From positions 1 through 11,816 of the forward strand of contig JAHLLU010000030.1 in NCBI GenBank assembly GCA_020444005.1: a DNA stretch of 11,816 bases, written 5' to 3'. Source of the stretch: an archaeon. Lineage in GTDB: Archaea; Thermoproteota; Bathyarchaeia; TCS64. Each line of letters opens with the position of its first letter. The stretch's first letter is position 1. Below the pieces are notes generated by a model, which made no database searches, was not told where the DNA came from, and worked only from the letters and a program-made list of their open reading frames with translations. Positions 6,261-11,816 of the stretch are shown here, in pieces. Position numbers and translations under genes: made by a program.

Positions 6261-6846
6261 CACCCTTAGCGATCAAGTCTGCTACACGAACCGCCTCAGG
6301 CATACGTCCATAGATGGCCTGTTCATGTAAGACTTTTTCAGCGTAACCCGTTGACTCGCCAACTATCTCATAGTAAACAGAAGGATAATCTTTGATCCTA
6401 CACTCATGCAACTCGCCGAGGGCCTCATATCTGCTCCAACGCATTTCCCAGTCACTGAAATGTTTACGCAATGCACATAGAGTAGCATCCATATCAGGAA
6501 TCCTTGGACTGTAAACAATCACAGGCTTTCCTGTGGTTTTGTAAACATTTTTCACATCGACCACGTTGAACCCAGCGAAGGTAGCGCCACCAAGAATCAA
6601 TACATCATAATCCCAGTCAACGAGATTGTTTAACAAGACTTCGGTGGCATCAAGCCCGTCAACTGTTATACAATCAATTTTGATGTCTTGTATAACAACA
6701 TCACATAGTTTTGTTAAACAAAGAGAAGTATGTTGGATAGCACTAGCTATCCCTCGTTGGAAAGCCTCGAAGCTTCCGTCTTGGACCCCAACTGCTACCG
6801 TTAAAACGGGTCTCAATACTTGTCGAGTTTTCCTTGTATCTTGCAC
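6214..6846 (-). CDS. DUF99 / UPF0215 family protein (endonuclease-V-like fold)
   Basis: The family is archaeal, related to endonuclease V, and some databases now label it endonuclease dU; activity here is untested. The diagnostic block L85-G-G-A-T-F-A-G-F-N-V-V-D97 is followed by T105-G-K-P-V-I and a C-terminal Y179-G-R-M-P-E-A-V-R-V-A-D-L-I-A. With 210 aa it is slightly longer than the usual 185-200. The longest start is GTG 6846, which overlaps the upstream gene by 34 bases. A TTG at 6816 (residue 11) overlaps that gene's stop as TTGA and gives the N-terminus RPVLTVAVG, closer to the usual beginning of the family; I think it is at least as likely. No internal Met occurs before residue 119. 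It is co-directional with the RHH gene, so translation is probably coupled. The 3' end overlaps DP1 by 47 bases. Confidence 0.88.
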   Translation of the reverse strand: MQDTRKTRQVLRPVLTVAVGVQDGSFEAFQRGIASAIQHTSLCLTKLCDVVIQDIKIDCITVDGLDATEVLLNNLVDWDYDVLILGGATFAGFNVVDVKNVYKTTGKPVIVYSPRIPDMDATLCALRKHFSDWEMRWSRYEALGELHECRIKDYPSVYYEIVGESTGYAEKVLHEQAIYGRMPEAVRVADLIAKGVTPVVRDLTVSRCGS

Positions 6847-7247
6847 TTTATTAGGAATTGTGCGTAGGCTGTGCGTGGAACCTTTACTGTTCCACTCTTT
6901 ACCTGTATTCTAGTGATCTGTGCTAACGCGTTTTTATCCACGTCTTTTTCGAAAACAAGGCTACCGTTGCTTTCTATGGCGAAAGGACCCATTTCTATGG
7001 CTATTTCCTTTATATCGTCCTTAGAAAGACTTATTTCGCCGTCATCATCGATGGCCAGAATAAATTCTGCGGAGTTAGACAGTGTCTGACCAGCGGTGAC
7101 AGCTTCAGTTCCGTCATTATTGAGGTACTGCTCCAGTGCATTGTTTACGACGTCTGCCACGTTCTTGCCGTCTTTCTTTGCCATGGAGAAGACTTCCGTG
7201 TAAAGCTCGGTGTTTAATCCCCTAATGGCTACGGTTTTGCGTGGCAT
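6813..7247 (-). CDS. Ribbon-helix-helix-type DNA-binding protein with unknown C-terminal domain
   Basis: Residues 4-42 fit a ribbon-helix-helix: a strand K4-T-V-A-I-R9, helix L11-A23 and helix V30-L42 (A-D-V-V-N-N-A-L-E-Q-Y-L). Such proteins bind DNA as dimers with the strand in the major groove. The remainder (about 58-144) is an alpha/beta domain with G87-P-F-A-I-E-S-N-G-S-L-V and G119-T-V-K-V-P-R-T-A-Y that I do not recognise; it may be an effector-binding or oligomerisation part. Start ATG 7247 is well supported: GGTGAT at 7262-7257 lies 9 bases upstream and pairs with the 16S tail. Directly upstream are tandem 8-bp repeats and a 22-bp near-palindrome, suggesting self-regulation. The stop overlaps the DUF99 start region. 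It could also be an antitoxin-like regulator, but DUF99 does not look like a toxin. Confidence 0.8.
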   Translation of the reverse strand: MPRKTVAIRGLNTELYTEVFSMAKKDGKNVADVVNNALEQYLNNDGTEAVTAGQTLSNSAEFILAIDDDGEISLSKDDIKEIAIEMGPFAIESNGSLVFEKDVDKNALAQITRIQVKSGTVKVPRTAYAQFLIKCKIQGKLDKY

Positions 7248-7269
7248 GTTTACTGTATCACCAGTTTAT

Positions 7270-7301
7270 TTGTTTACTTGTTTACTTGTTAACAAGTATA
7301 C
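7270..7301. promoter_or_regulatory. Operator-like array: tandem TTGTTTAC and a 22-bp near-palindrome
   Basis: Four 8-mers follow without gaps: TTGTTTAC (7270-7277), TTGTTTAC (7278-7285), TTGTTAAC (7286-7293), AAGTATAC (7294-7301). The second to fourth form a 22-bp palindrome at 7280-7301, with arms GTTTAC and GTATAC (one mismatched pair) around the perfect core ACTTGTTAACAAGT (7284-7297). It lies between two divergent genes, one of which encodes an RHH protein and the other a wHTH protein, so one of these is the natural candidate to bind it. Confidence 0.65.
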
Positions 7302-7308
7302 TTATAAG
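7301..7308. promoter_or_regulatory. Self-complementary TATA box shared by divergent genes
   Basis: CTTATAAG is its own reverse complement. Rightward it would start transcription near 7330, giving a leader of about 33 bases for the 7363 gene. Leftward it would start near 7278, giving about 31 bases for the RHH gene, including its GGTGAT site. The palindromic operator touches it: on the BRE side for the rightward promoter and between TATA and start for the leftward one. Occupancy could thus silence both. Confidence 0.45.
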
Positions 7309-7332
7309 CATATCGGAGCTGTAAACATCTTG

Positions 7333-7352
7333 CCCCGAGAGGGGATCCGGAG
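7333..7352 (+). promoter_or_regulatory. Small GAGA-loop hairpin and ribosome binding site in the 7363 leader
   Basis: CCCC (7333-7336) and GGGG (7341-7344) close over GAGA, a GNRA-type tetraloop in RNA. GGAG (7349-7352) follows, 10 bases before GTG 7363. The hairpin would stand at the very 5' end of the message, where it might protect the RNA or tune access to the ribosome. Confidence 0.4.
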
Positions 7353-7362
7353 TTAGATTTAA

Positions 7363-8025
7363 GTGTCAAACACGGTAGCCCTAGATAAAAGTATAAACAA
7401 GAATAAAAATCGCTCGGTGAAGCGATCCAATGTAATTGATGCTAACTTCGCGAAATACGTGGAAGTTTTCCGTAAATTATTGTTACTTAACGAGAAAAAC
7501 GACCTCGCGACCACACTGAAGAATATTCAGGAGCTTATGAGCTTCAGCGAGAAAATCTTCAGCAGTAGTGCAGTCAGTGAAGCCTTCTTGTATTTCTGTC
7601 TCCACGGAGCAGCAACCGCATGGGTACTACAATGCGAGTTGAACATGCCCGAGGCAACAGTATACAGAGCGCTGAAGCGACTCAGAGCAATGAAAGTAGT
7701 TGTGCCCGCGCTAAAGGTCAGCAAGGTAAAGCGCAGCAAGGGTGGACCAAGGCCAACAGTATGGGCCATCGAGACCTCTAGTCCAGATGAGATAGCGAAA
7801 GCGTTGAAGCTACACTACAAGATGCTGAGCCCCAAATACAGGGTAGCAGAAGAGGTTGCGCAGACAATCCTAGATGAGTTCCAGAACTCTGGAAAGCCTC
7901 TAGAGATACAGTACCGCGATATCATGGGTAAAGCCAAGGAGCTAAAGATCCCATTCAAGGGACCTGACATCGCGGATTTAGCGGCACAGTACCTCCATGA
8001 ACGTGGAATAAAGGTCTGGCGCTGA
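7363..8025 (+). CDS. Winged helix-turn-helix protein of unknown family
   Basis: The 220-aa product begins with a polar basic tail (1-25) and a helical region (27-68). A winged helix-turn-helix follows at about 70-137: helix V71-L80, helix A83-L93, recognition helix M95-M110 (P-E-A-T-V-Y-R-A-L-K-R-L-R) and a basic wing K118-K127 closing with V133-W-A-I. The C-terminal part (141-220) is helical and may hold a second small HTH (I182-L193, I203-Y210). Start GTG 7363 has GGAG 10 bases upstream; the next Met is residue 59. It is divergent from the RHH-DUF99 pair and shares its operator-like array. It resembles TrmB/MarR-type regulators in the middle only; the two-part layout also recalls replication-initiator-like proteins of archaeal plasmids, but no partner gene supports that. 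Function unknown. Confidence 0.8.
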   Translation: MSNTVALDKSINKNKNRSVKRSNVIDANFAKYVEVFRKLLLLNEKNDLATTLKNIQELMSFSEKIFSSSAVSEAFLYFCLHGAATAWVLQCELNMPEATVYRALKRLRAMKVVVPALKVSKVKRSKGGPRPTVWAIETSSPDEIAKALKLHYKMLSPKYRVAEEVAQTILDEFQNSGKPLEIQYRDIMGKAKELKIPFKGPDIADLAAQYLHERGIKVWR

Positions 8026-8042
8026 TTACACTCCCCCAAGAG

Positions 8043-8064
8043 CCCTCCTCCTTCGGGAGGGGGG
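8043..8064 (+). terminator. GC-rich hairpin with TTCG loop after the wHTH gene
   Basis: A 9-bp stem (CCCTCCTCC 8043-8051 with GGAGGGGGG 8056-8064, one T-G wobble) closes over TTCG, an exceptionally stable UUCG tetraloop in RNA. It lies 18 bases after the stop. No T-run follows directly, so it may act as an end-protecting structure together with the next hairpin. Confidence 0.5.
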
Positions 8065-8097
8065 ATATTCTCAAATAATGTACAATAAGTTAGAGCG

Positions 8098-8123
8098 GTT
8101 CACGTATCGTGAACACCCCTTTT
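8098..8123 (+). terminator. Hairpin followed by T-rich tract
   Basis: GTTCACG (8098-8104) and CGTGAAC (8108-8114) form a perfect 7-bp stem with a 3-base loop. It is followed by ACCCC and TTTT (8120-8123), with more T-rich bases running into the end of the convergent hydrolase gene. It is the best terminator candidate for the plus strand here. Confidence 0.5.
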
Positions 8124-9101
8124 CTATTCTAAACTAAAGTAGTAGGTGTCACCCTGTAGGGTTTCCTTGACCTCGCCCTTGTTTCTTAGGTAAACAAGGT
8201 GTGCATAGGTCTCGGTAGCTGCCATGCGCTTAGTCCAGAAAGTCATCTCGGGCCAAGGACGACTATCCCAGTGAACCTTGCTTCCAACATCATAGACTGT
8301 CTGGGGGCCGTCTTCTAGGGTGGCTTTCATCTCGTCTAGTCTGTTTCTGTGGTGTCTGTAGAGTTGTTCGATTCTTGGTTTGAGGTCGTGGAATATCCAT
8401 TCGTGTCCGGGTAGGATTGTGTCTACGTCGATGTCTTCGACTTTGTGTAGGCTTGTTAGGTACTCGTTGAGTGGGTCATGGTTTCTGTAGCTGTATAGTG
8501 CTACGTGGCTTGTGATCTTTGGTAGTACGTGGTCTCCGCTGAAGAGTATTCGTTGTGCCTGATTTAGTAGGCATATGTGTTCGTAGCTGTGTCCCGGGGT
8601 CCAGATAACTTCTAGTTCTAGGTCTCCAACTGTGATCTTCTCGCCGTCTTGGAGGTATCTGTCGATGGGCATTGGTTTAACGTCAGACTTGAAGACATAT
8701 TGATTGCGCGTGATGTTGTTTCTGTATTCTTGCCCTCCAAAGAGATCGAGTTCTCTGAGGGTGTTCTCGTAGAGGTTATCCCATTCTTTGACCATCTGTT
8801 CCTGTCTGGTTTTAGCTGCGGCTCCCGCCCATATCTCTGCACCATAATCACGAAGGGTCTCAACTAAGCCGATGTGGTCGTTGTGGAGATGTGTGATGAT
8901 AACTGTTTCAATGTCTTTTGGCTTGAGATTGTATTCAGCGAGTTGATCATAGAGCCCCGTATAGGCTTCCTCTGTGGGTACTCCTGTGTCTATGAGTGTC
9001 TTTGATTCCAGTAGTAGGTAGCTGAATGTCTTACCCAGTGGGTTTCTAGACATTGGTACCTTTAGCTGAACAATGCTCTCGTTGATTTTCTCCGGGTTCA
9101 C
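8124..9101 (-). CDS. Metallo-beta-lactamase-fold hydrolase with C-terminal winged-helix-like tail
   Basis: A 325-aa enzyme of the metallo-beta-lactamase superfamily. The two-metal site is complete: T70-H-L-H-N-D-H76 (HxHxDH), H171 in T168-P-G-H, D190 in S188-G-D-H, and H233 in L230-P-G-H. The tail (about 240-325), with E263-D-G-P-Q-T-V-Y-D-V and a final Y298-A-H-L-V-Y-L-R-N-K-G-E, looks like the winged-helix extension of LACTB2-like hydrolases. The substrate is unknown; thioesters, lactones and RNA are all known for relatives. GTG 9101 has no Shine-Dalgarno site but a TATA-like box about 27 bases upstream, so the transcript may be leaderless. It is divergent from the aminotransferase at 9194, sharing a 92-base promoter region, and convergent with the wHTH gene. 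Confidence 0.93.
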   Translation of the reverse strand: MNPEKINESIVQLKVPMSRNPLGKTFSYLLLESKTLIDTGVPTEEAYTGLYDQLAEYNLKPKDIETVIITHLHNDHIGLVETLRDYGAEIWAGAAAKTRQEQMVKEWDNLYENTLRELDLFGGQEYRNNITRNQYVFKSDVKPMPIDRYLQDGEKITVGDLELEVIWTPGHSYEHICLLNQAQRILFSGDHVLPKITSHVALYSYRNHDPLNEYLTSLHKVEDIDVDTILPGHEWIFHDLKPRIEQLYRHHRNRLDEMKATLEDGPQTVYDVGSKVHWDSRPWPEMTFWTKRMAATETYAHLVYLRNKGEVKETLQGDTYYFSLE

Positions 9102-9125
9102 AGAGGCGATAAAGCACTCATTGCC

Positions 9126-9131
9126 TTTAAA
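9126..9131 (-). promoter_or_regulatory. Candidate TATA box of the MBL-fold gene
   Basis: TTTAAA lies 25-30 bases upstream of GTG 9101, the distance expected for a leaderless transcript, in keeping with the absent Shine-Dalgarno site. Confidence 0.4.
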
Positions 9132-9151
9132 CCCATGCGCTGACCGCCTAG

Positions 9152-9159
9152 TTTTAAAC
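9152..9159 (+). promoter_or_regulatory. Candidate TATA box of the 9194 aminotransferase gene
   Basis: TTTTAAAC lies about 38 bases before GTG 9194 and would give a leader of some 13 bases. A weaker alternative, GTATTTTC (9170-9177), would suit a leaderless start. A short palindrome, CCGGAACCGG-like and imperfect, lies between them. Confidence 0.3.
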
Positions 9160-9193
9160 CCCGGAACCGGTATTTTCTGGTTAGGCGATCACT

Positions 9194-10492
9194 GTGTCTG
9201 ATTATAGTAAGAGAACAGGGAAATCAAAGGAATTGTTTAAACGGGCGAAGAAAGTGCTCCCAGCTGGGGTAAGTTATGCGATACGGGCTCTTCCACCTTA
9301 TCCGTTTTATATTGATCATGCTAAGGGTGTAAAGTTGTATGATGCTGATGGGAATGTTTACACTGATTACTGGGTTGGACACGGTGCTTTGATACTTGGG
9401 CACGCCCACGATAATATCATCAGTGCTGTTGAGAAGCAGCTTCCAAAAGGCACGCATTTTGGGTTCAGCCACGAGAAAGAGATTGAACTAGCGGAAAGAA
9501 TAGTGAAGTATGTTCCATCAGCTGAGATGGTTCGTTACACTAGCAGCGGTACAGAGGCAAACATGTATGGCACAAGACTCGCCCGAGCATATACCGGCAG
9601 AAACAAGATGCTAAAGATCGAGGGTGGATGGCACGGTGGCTATGATAGTCTTCACGCATATGTCAGCAGACCCTATGGAAGACTTGAGTCCGCTGGGTTA
9701 AACCCTAAAACCACTGAGGACACCATGGCTGTACCCTATAATGATCTTGAAGCAGCAACAAGGATCGCGAAAAAAGAGAAACTAGCCTGTATAGTCATGG
9801 AGCCGGTTATGGGTGCAGCAGGTTTCCTTACTCCAGAACCGGGATACTTGGAGGGTATGCGTGAACTCTGCACTGAGACCGATACTTTGTTGATTTTTGA
9901 TGAGGTTATCACCGGGTTCAGGCTGGGAATGGGTGGAGCACAAGGATACTATGGCGTAACTCCAGACCTCACTATTATGGGTAAGGTGATTGGAGGCGGT
10001 TTCCCTGTTGGAGCCTTCTGTGGACCAGAGGAAATAATGAAGCTTATTGATCACACAAAGTATCCTGATCCTGAGAAGCGGAGTGCTCATGGTGGTACGT
10101 TTACTGGTAACCCGATTACCATGGTTGCTGGTTGTGCAACCGTTGATACCCTAAAGGATGGGGCTGTTCACAAGCACATTGATGCTCTAGGAGAGAAGAT
10201 GCGCAGTGGGCTCCAAGCGATATTTGATGAATCCAAACATCCAACATCAGTCACAGGCGTTGGAAGCACATTTGGTATCCACTTCCAGAAAGAGAAACCA
10301 AAGAACGCTAGAGACACCGCTAAGAACGATCTGGAGATGACAAAAGCGTACTTCAAGTACATGCTTGAGCGAAATATAATCTATCTAAGCCCAACAGTAA
10401 GTCACAGCTGGATAAGCAGCCCTCACACCGCTGAAGACGTAGACAAGTATCTTAGGGTCACAGAGGAGTTCATGAAGAGCTACAAGGCTTAA
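9194..10492 (+). CDS. Class III aminotransferase, glutamate-1-semialdehyde aminomutase-like
   Basis: A 432-aa PLP enzyme of fold type I. The phosphate-binding S117-S-G-T-E-A122, W146-H-G, D236 in L233-I-F-D-E-V and the Schiff-base lysine K264 in M262-G-K-V-I-G-G-G are all present, as is G300-G-T-F-T-G-N-P for the partner subunit. The opening A43-K-G-V-K-L-Y-D-x-D-G-N and the close H411-T-A-E-D-V match HemL, the enzyme that makes 5-aminolevulinate for tetrapyrroles. However, the conserved FEAGF-type block just before that close reads V402-S-H-S-W-I407, without the Glu. That favours a HemL paralogue with another amino substrate. Start GTG 9194; the next Met is residue 113. No other heme-synthesis gene is near. 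Its stop shares bases with the stop of the convergent aminotransferase. Confidence 0.9.
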   Translation: MSDYSKRTGKSKELFKRAKKVLPAGVSYAIRALPPYPFYIDHAKGVKLYDADGNVYTDYWVGHGALILGHAHDNIISAVEKQLPKGTHFGFSHEKEIELAERIVKYVPSAEMVRYTSSGTEANMYGTRLARAYTGRNKMLKIEGGWHGGYDSLHAYVSRPYGRLESAGLNPKTTEDTMAVPYNDLEAATRIAKKEKLACIVMEPVMGAAGFLTPEPGYLEGMRELCTETDTLLIFDEVITGFRLGMGGAQGYYGVTPDLTIMGKVIGGGFPVGAFCGPEEIMKLIDHTKYPDPEKRSAHGGTFTGNPITMVAGCATVDTLKDGAVHKHIDALGEKMRSGLQAIFDESKHPTSVTGVGSTFGIHFQKEKPKNARDTAKNDLEMTKAYFKYMLERNIIYLSPTVSHSWISSPHTAEDVDKYLRVTEEFMKSYKA

Positions 10493-11814
10493 CCTGTTGC
10501 AGCCTTCATAGACTCATCTAGCATCTCTACTGCGACGTCAACCTGTTCAGGGGTAATGATTAATGGCGGTGCGACACGAATCGCTCTTCCTCCATAACTA
10601 CCCATGTTCATTATGAACAATCCACGCCTGAACGCCTCTCTACAAATCGTATTAGCCAGTTCAGGTGCAGATGTTTTAGCATCTCGATCCTTCACAATCT
10701 CTACCCCCAGTAAAAGTCCAAGCCCACGAACATCACCAATACACCTCTGAGTATCCATCAATTCCACGAGCCGTTTCTTCATATATGTCCCCGTCTTCTC
10801 TGAGTTCTCGCAGAGTTTCTCGTCTCTGATCACATCCATTGTAGCATGTGCTGCAGCTACTCCAAGTGGCGTAGCGCTGAAACTCTGAGCATGTATCGGG
10901 ATAGGCTCAGGGTCAGTTGACTCCAATAAGCTCCTAGGTAAGACACAGGCACTGATGGGAATACCGCTCGCCATAGCTTTCCCAAGCAGCACAATATCTC
11001 CTTGGACACCCCAGTGTTCCATAGCCGTCCATTTCCCGGTACGCCCAAAGGCGGTCTGAACCTCATCAACAACCAAAAGCATACCATGATCATCACAAAT
11101 ACGCCTGAGCCTTTGATGCCACTCGGGCGGAGGCACATGCCATCCAGCATCACCCTGAATAGGCTCAACAAAAACAGCGGCAGTCTCATCTGGCGTCACA
11201 TAGCTCTTGAAAACCACGTCCTCAAGATAATCGAGACAGGCTAAGCCGCATGATTTTGGCTCCATCTTGAATGGGCATCTGTAGCATGCTGCGTATGGAA
11301 CGTGATGTATCTCAGGAACCAGTGGTCCATAGTGGCGCTTCATAGAGGGATCATATCCGCTGAGACTGATTCCACCCATACTTGAACCATGATAGCTGCC
11401 TGTGAAGCTGATTATCCCCGGTCTGCCAGTGATCCTTCTAGCCGCCTTGATAGCGAAATCATTCACCATGCTACCTGATTGGCTCCAGAATATCTGACAC
11501 GGGGATAAACCAGTCATATCTCCAAGTCGATCCTGTAACCGGTACATCTCAAGGTTCTGCCAATGGAAACCACGATCAAGCTGATCCTTGATAGCCTTGA
11601 CTACTCTCGGATGACTGTGTCCAGTGTTAGCGACACATCGCCCAGACACCAAATCAATGAACACGTTCCCATCAGGGTCCTCAATATAGATACCCTCAGC
11701 CCGCTGTACAAGGGGAGAACCATAATCAGCGTCAGATAAACCAGCGCCACGAAGCGTCTCCGAGACCTTTGGACCCGGTGGACCTGCTACTATCTTTGGA
11801 CCAATATGTTTCAA
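10489..11814 (-). CDS. Class III aminotransferase, GABA/ornithine-type (start may lie outside)
   Basis: A 441-aa PLP enzyme of the 4-aminobutyrate/ornithine/acetylornithine group. The N-terminal P12-P-G-P-K16 resembles archaeal members, which include ornithine aminotransferases and amino-acid racemases or epimerases. Visible are Y141-H-G, D250 in V248-V-D-E-V-Q, the lysine K279 in L277-G-K-A-M, and R413 in R413-V-A-P-P. Four cysteines (C177, C180, C189, C193) form a C-Y-R-C...C-G-L-A-C loop known from some relatives. Odd is S113-G-S-M-V-N: most relatives read SGSEAN, so Glu-Ala is replaced by Met-Val near the cofactor phosphate. The only start in view is TTG 11814, two bases from the edge, so the true start may lie upstream; the fold is otherwise complete. 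Substrate is undetermined; racemase or transaminase are both open. Convergent with the 9194 gene, with a 4-base overlap. Confidence 0.92.
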   Translation of the reverse strand: MKHIGPKIVAGPPGPKVSETLRGAGLSDADYGSPLVQRAEGIYIEDPDGNVFIDLVSGRCVANTGHSHPRVVKAIKDQLDRGFHWQNLEMYRLQDRLGDMTGLSPCQIFWSQSGSMVNDFAIKAARRITGRPGIISFTGSYHGSSMGGISLSGYDPSMKRHYGPLVPEIHHVPYAACYRCPFKMEPKSCGLACLDYLEDVVFKSYVTPDETAAVFVEPIQGDAGWHVPPPEWHQRLRRICDDHGMLLVVDEVQTAFGRTGKWTAMEHWGVQGDIVLLGKAMASGIPISACVLPRSLLESTDPEPIPIHAQSFSATPLGVAAAHATMDVIRDEKLCENSEKTGTYMKKRLVELMDTQRCIGDVRGLGLLLGVEIVKDRDAKTSAPELANTICREAFRRGLFIMNMGSYGGRAIRVAPPLIITPEQVDVAVEMLDESMKAATG

Positions 11815-11816
11815 TT

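Noticed and set aside
7270..7301. Start of a CRISPR-like or iteron array
   Set aside because: Units are only 8 bases with no spacers, and the array is too short. An iteron origin would need a Rep protein, which is not recognisable; an operator is the better reading.
8043..8114. tRNA or other known RNA gene in the 8026-8123 gap
   Set aside because: The hairpins do not form a cloverleaf, there is no T-loop consensus, and no box C/D or H/ACA layout is visible.
9194..10492. Annotation as true hemL
   Set aside because: Overall similarity is strong, but the missing Glu block and lack of heme genes nearby make a paralogue at least as likely, so no symbol was given.

Overview
The window is most likely archaeal chromosome. 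It carries an intact small subunit (DP1) of the archaeal D-family DNA polymerase and a DUF99/UPF0215 protein. Candidate promoters look like archaeal TATA boxes 25-35 bases upstream of starts, several with little or no leader. Shine-Dalgarno matches where present (GAGGT, GGTGAT, GTGAT) fit an ATCACCTCC-type 16S tail. PolD argues against classical Crenarchaeota and fits Euryarchaeota, Thaumarchaeota, Bathyarchaeota-like or Asgard lineages; I cannot choose between these. HypF implies that the host matures a [NiFe] hydrogenase. Only three of the twelve genes appear to start with ATG.

Layout. Positions 1-2300 are AT-rich: a left-truncated nadE (-), an unrecognised 152-aa gene (+) and the 3' half of hypF (-). 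This stretch is packed with GTGAT/ATCAC words and four exact copies of the palindrome GTGATATCAC, a pattern that nearly vanishes to the right. hypF continues to 3566 and is divergent from a plus-strand set at 3736-6260: a membrane-anchored coiled-coil winged-helix protein, a small cupin, and DP1. DP1 overlaps tail-to-tail with a minus-strand pair at 6214-7247, a ribbon-helix-helix-type protein followed by DUF99. That pair is divergent from a winged-helix gene (7363-8025), and the shared promoter holds tandem TTGTTTAC repeats, a 22-bp near-palindrome and a self-complementary TATA box. Two hairpins separate the winged-helix gene from a convergent metallo-beta-lactamase-fold hydrolase (8124-9101, -). 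Last come two fold-type I class III aminotransferases: a glutamate-1-semialdehyde-aminomutase-like enzyme (9194-10492, +) and, converging on it, a GABA/ornithine-type enzyme (10489-11814, -).

How the genes work together. Most genes look like housekeeping or metabolism: NAD synthesis, hydrogenase maturation, replication, amino-group transfer. The parts not explained by known families are the iterated palindrome on the left and the self-contained regulatory module at 6214-8025 (RHH, DUF99, wHTH, operator-like repeats), whose 8-bp repeat also occurs in the hypF/wHTH divergent promoter at 3625-3664. No rRNA, tRNA, CRISPR array, transposase or integrase was seen. No gene-free stretch exceeds 300 bases; the longest is 573-787.
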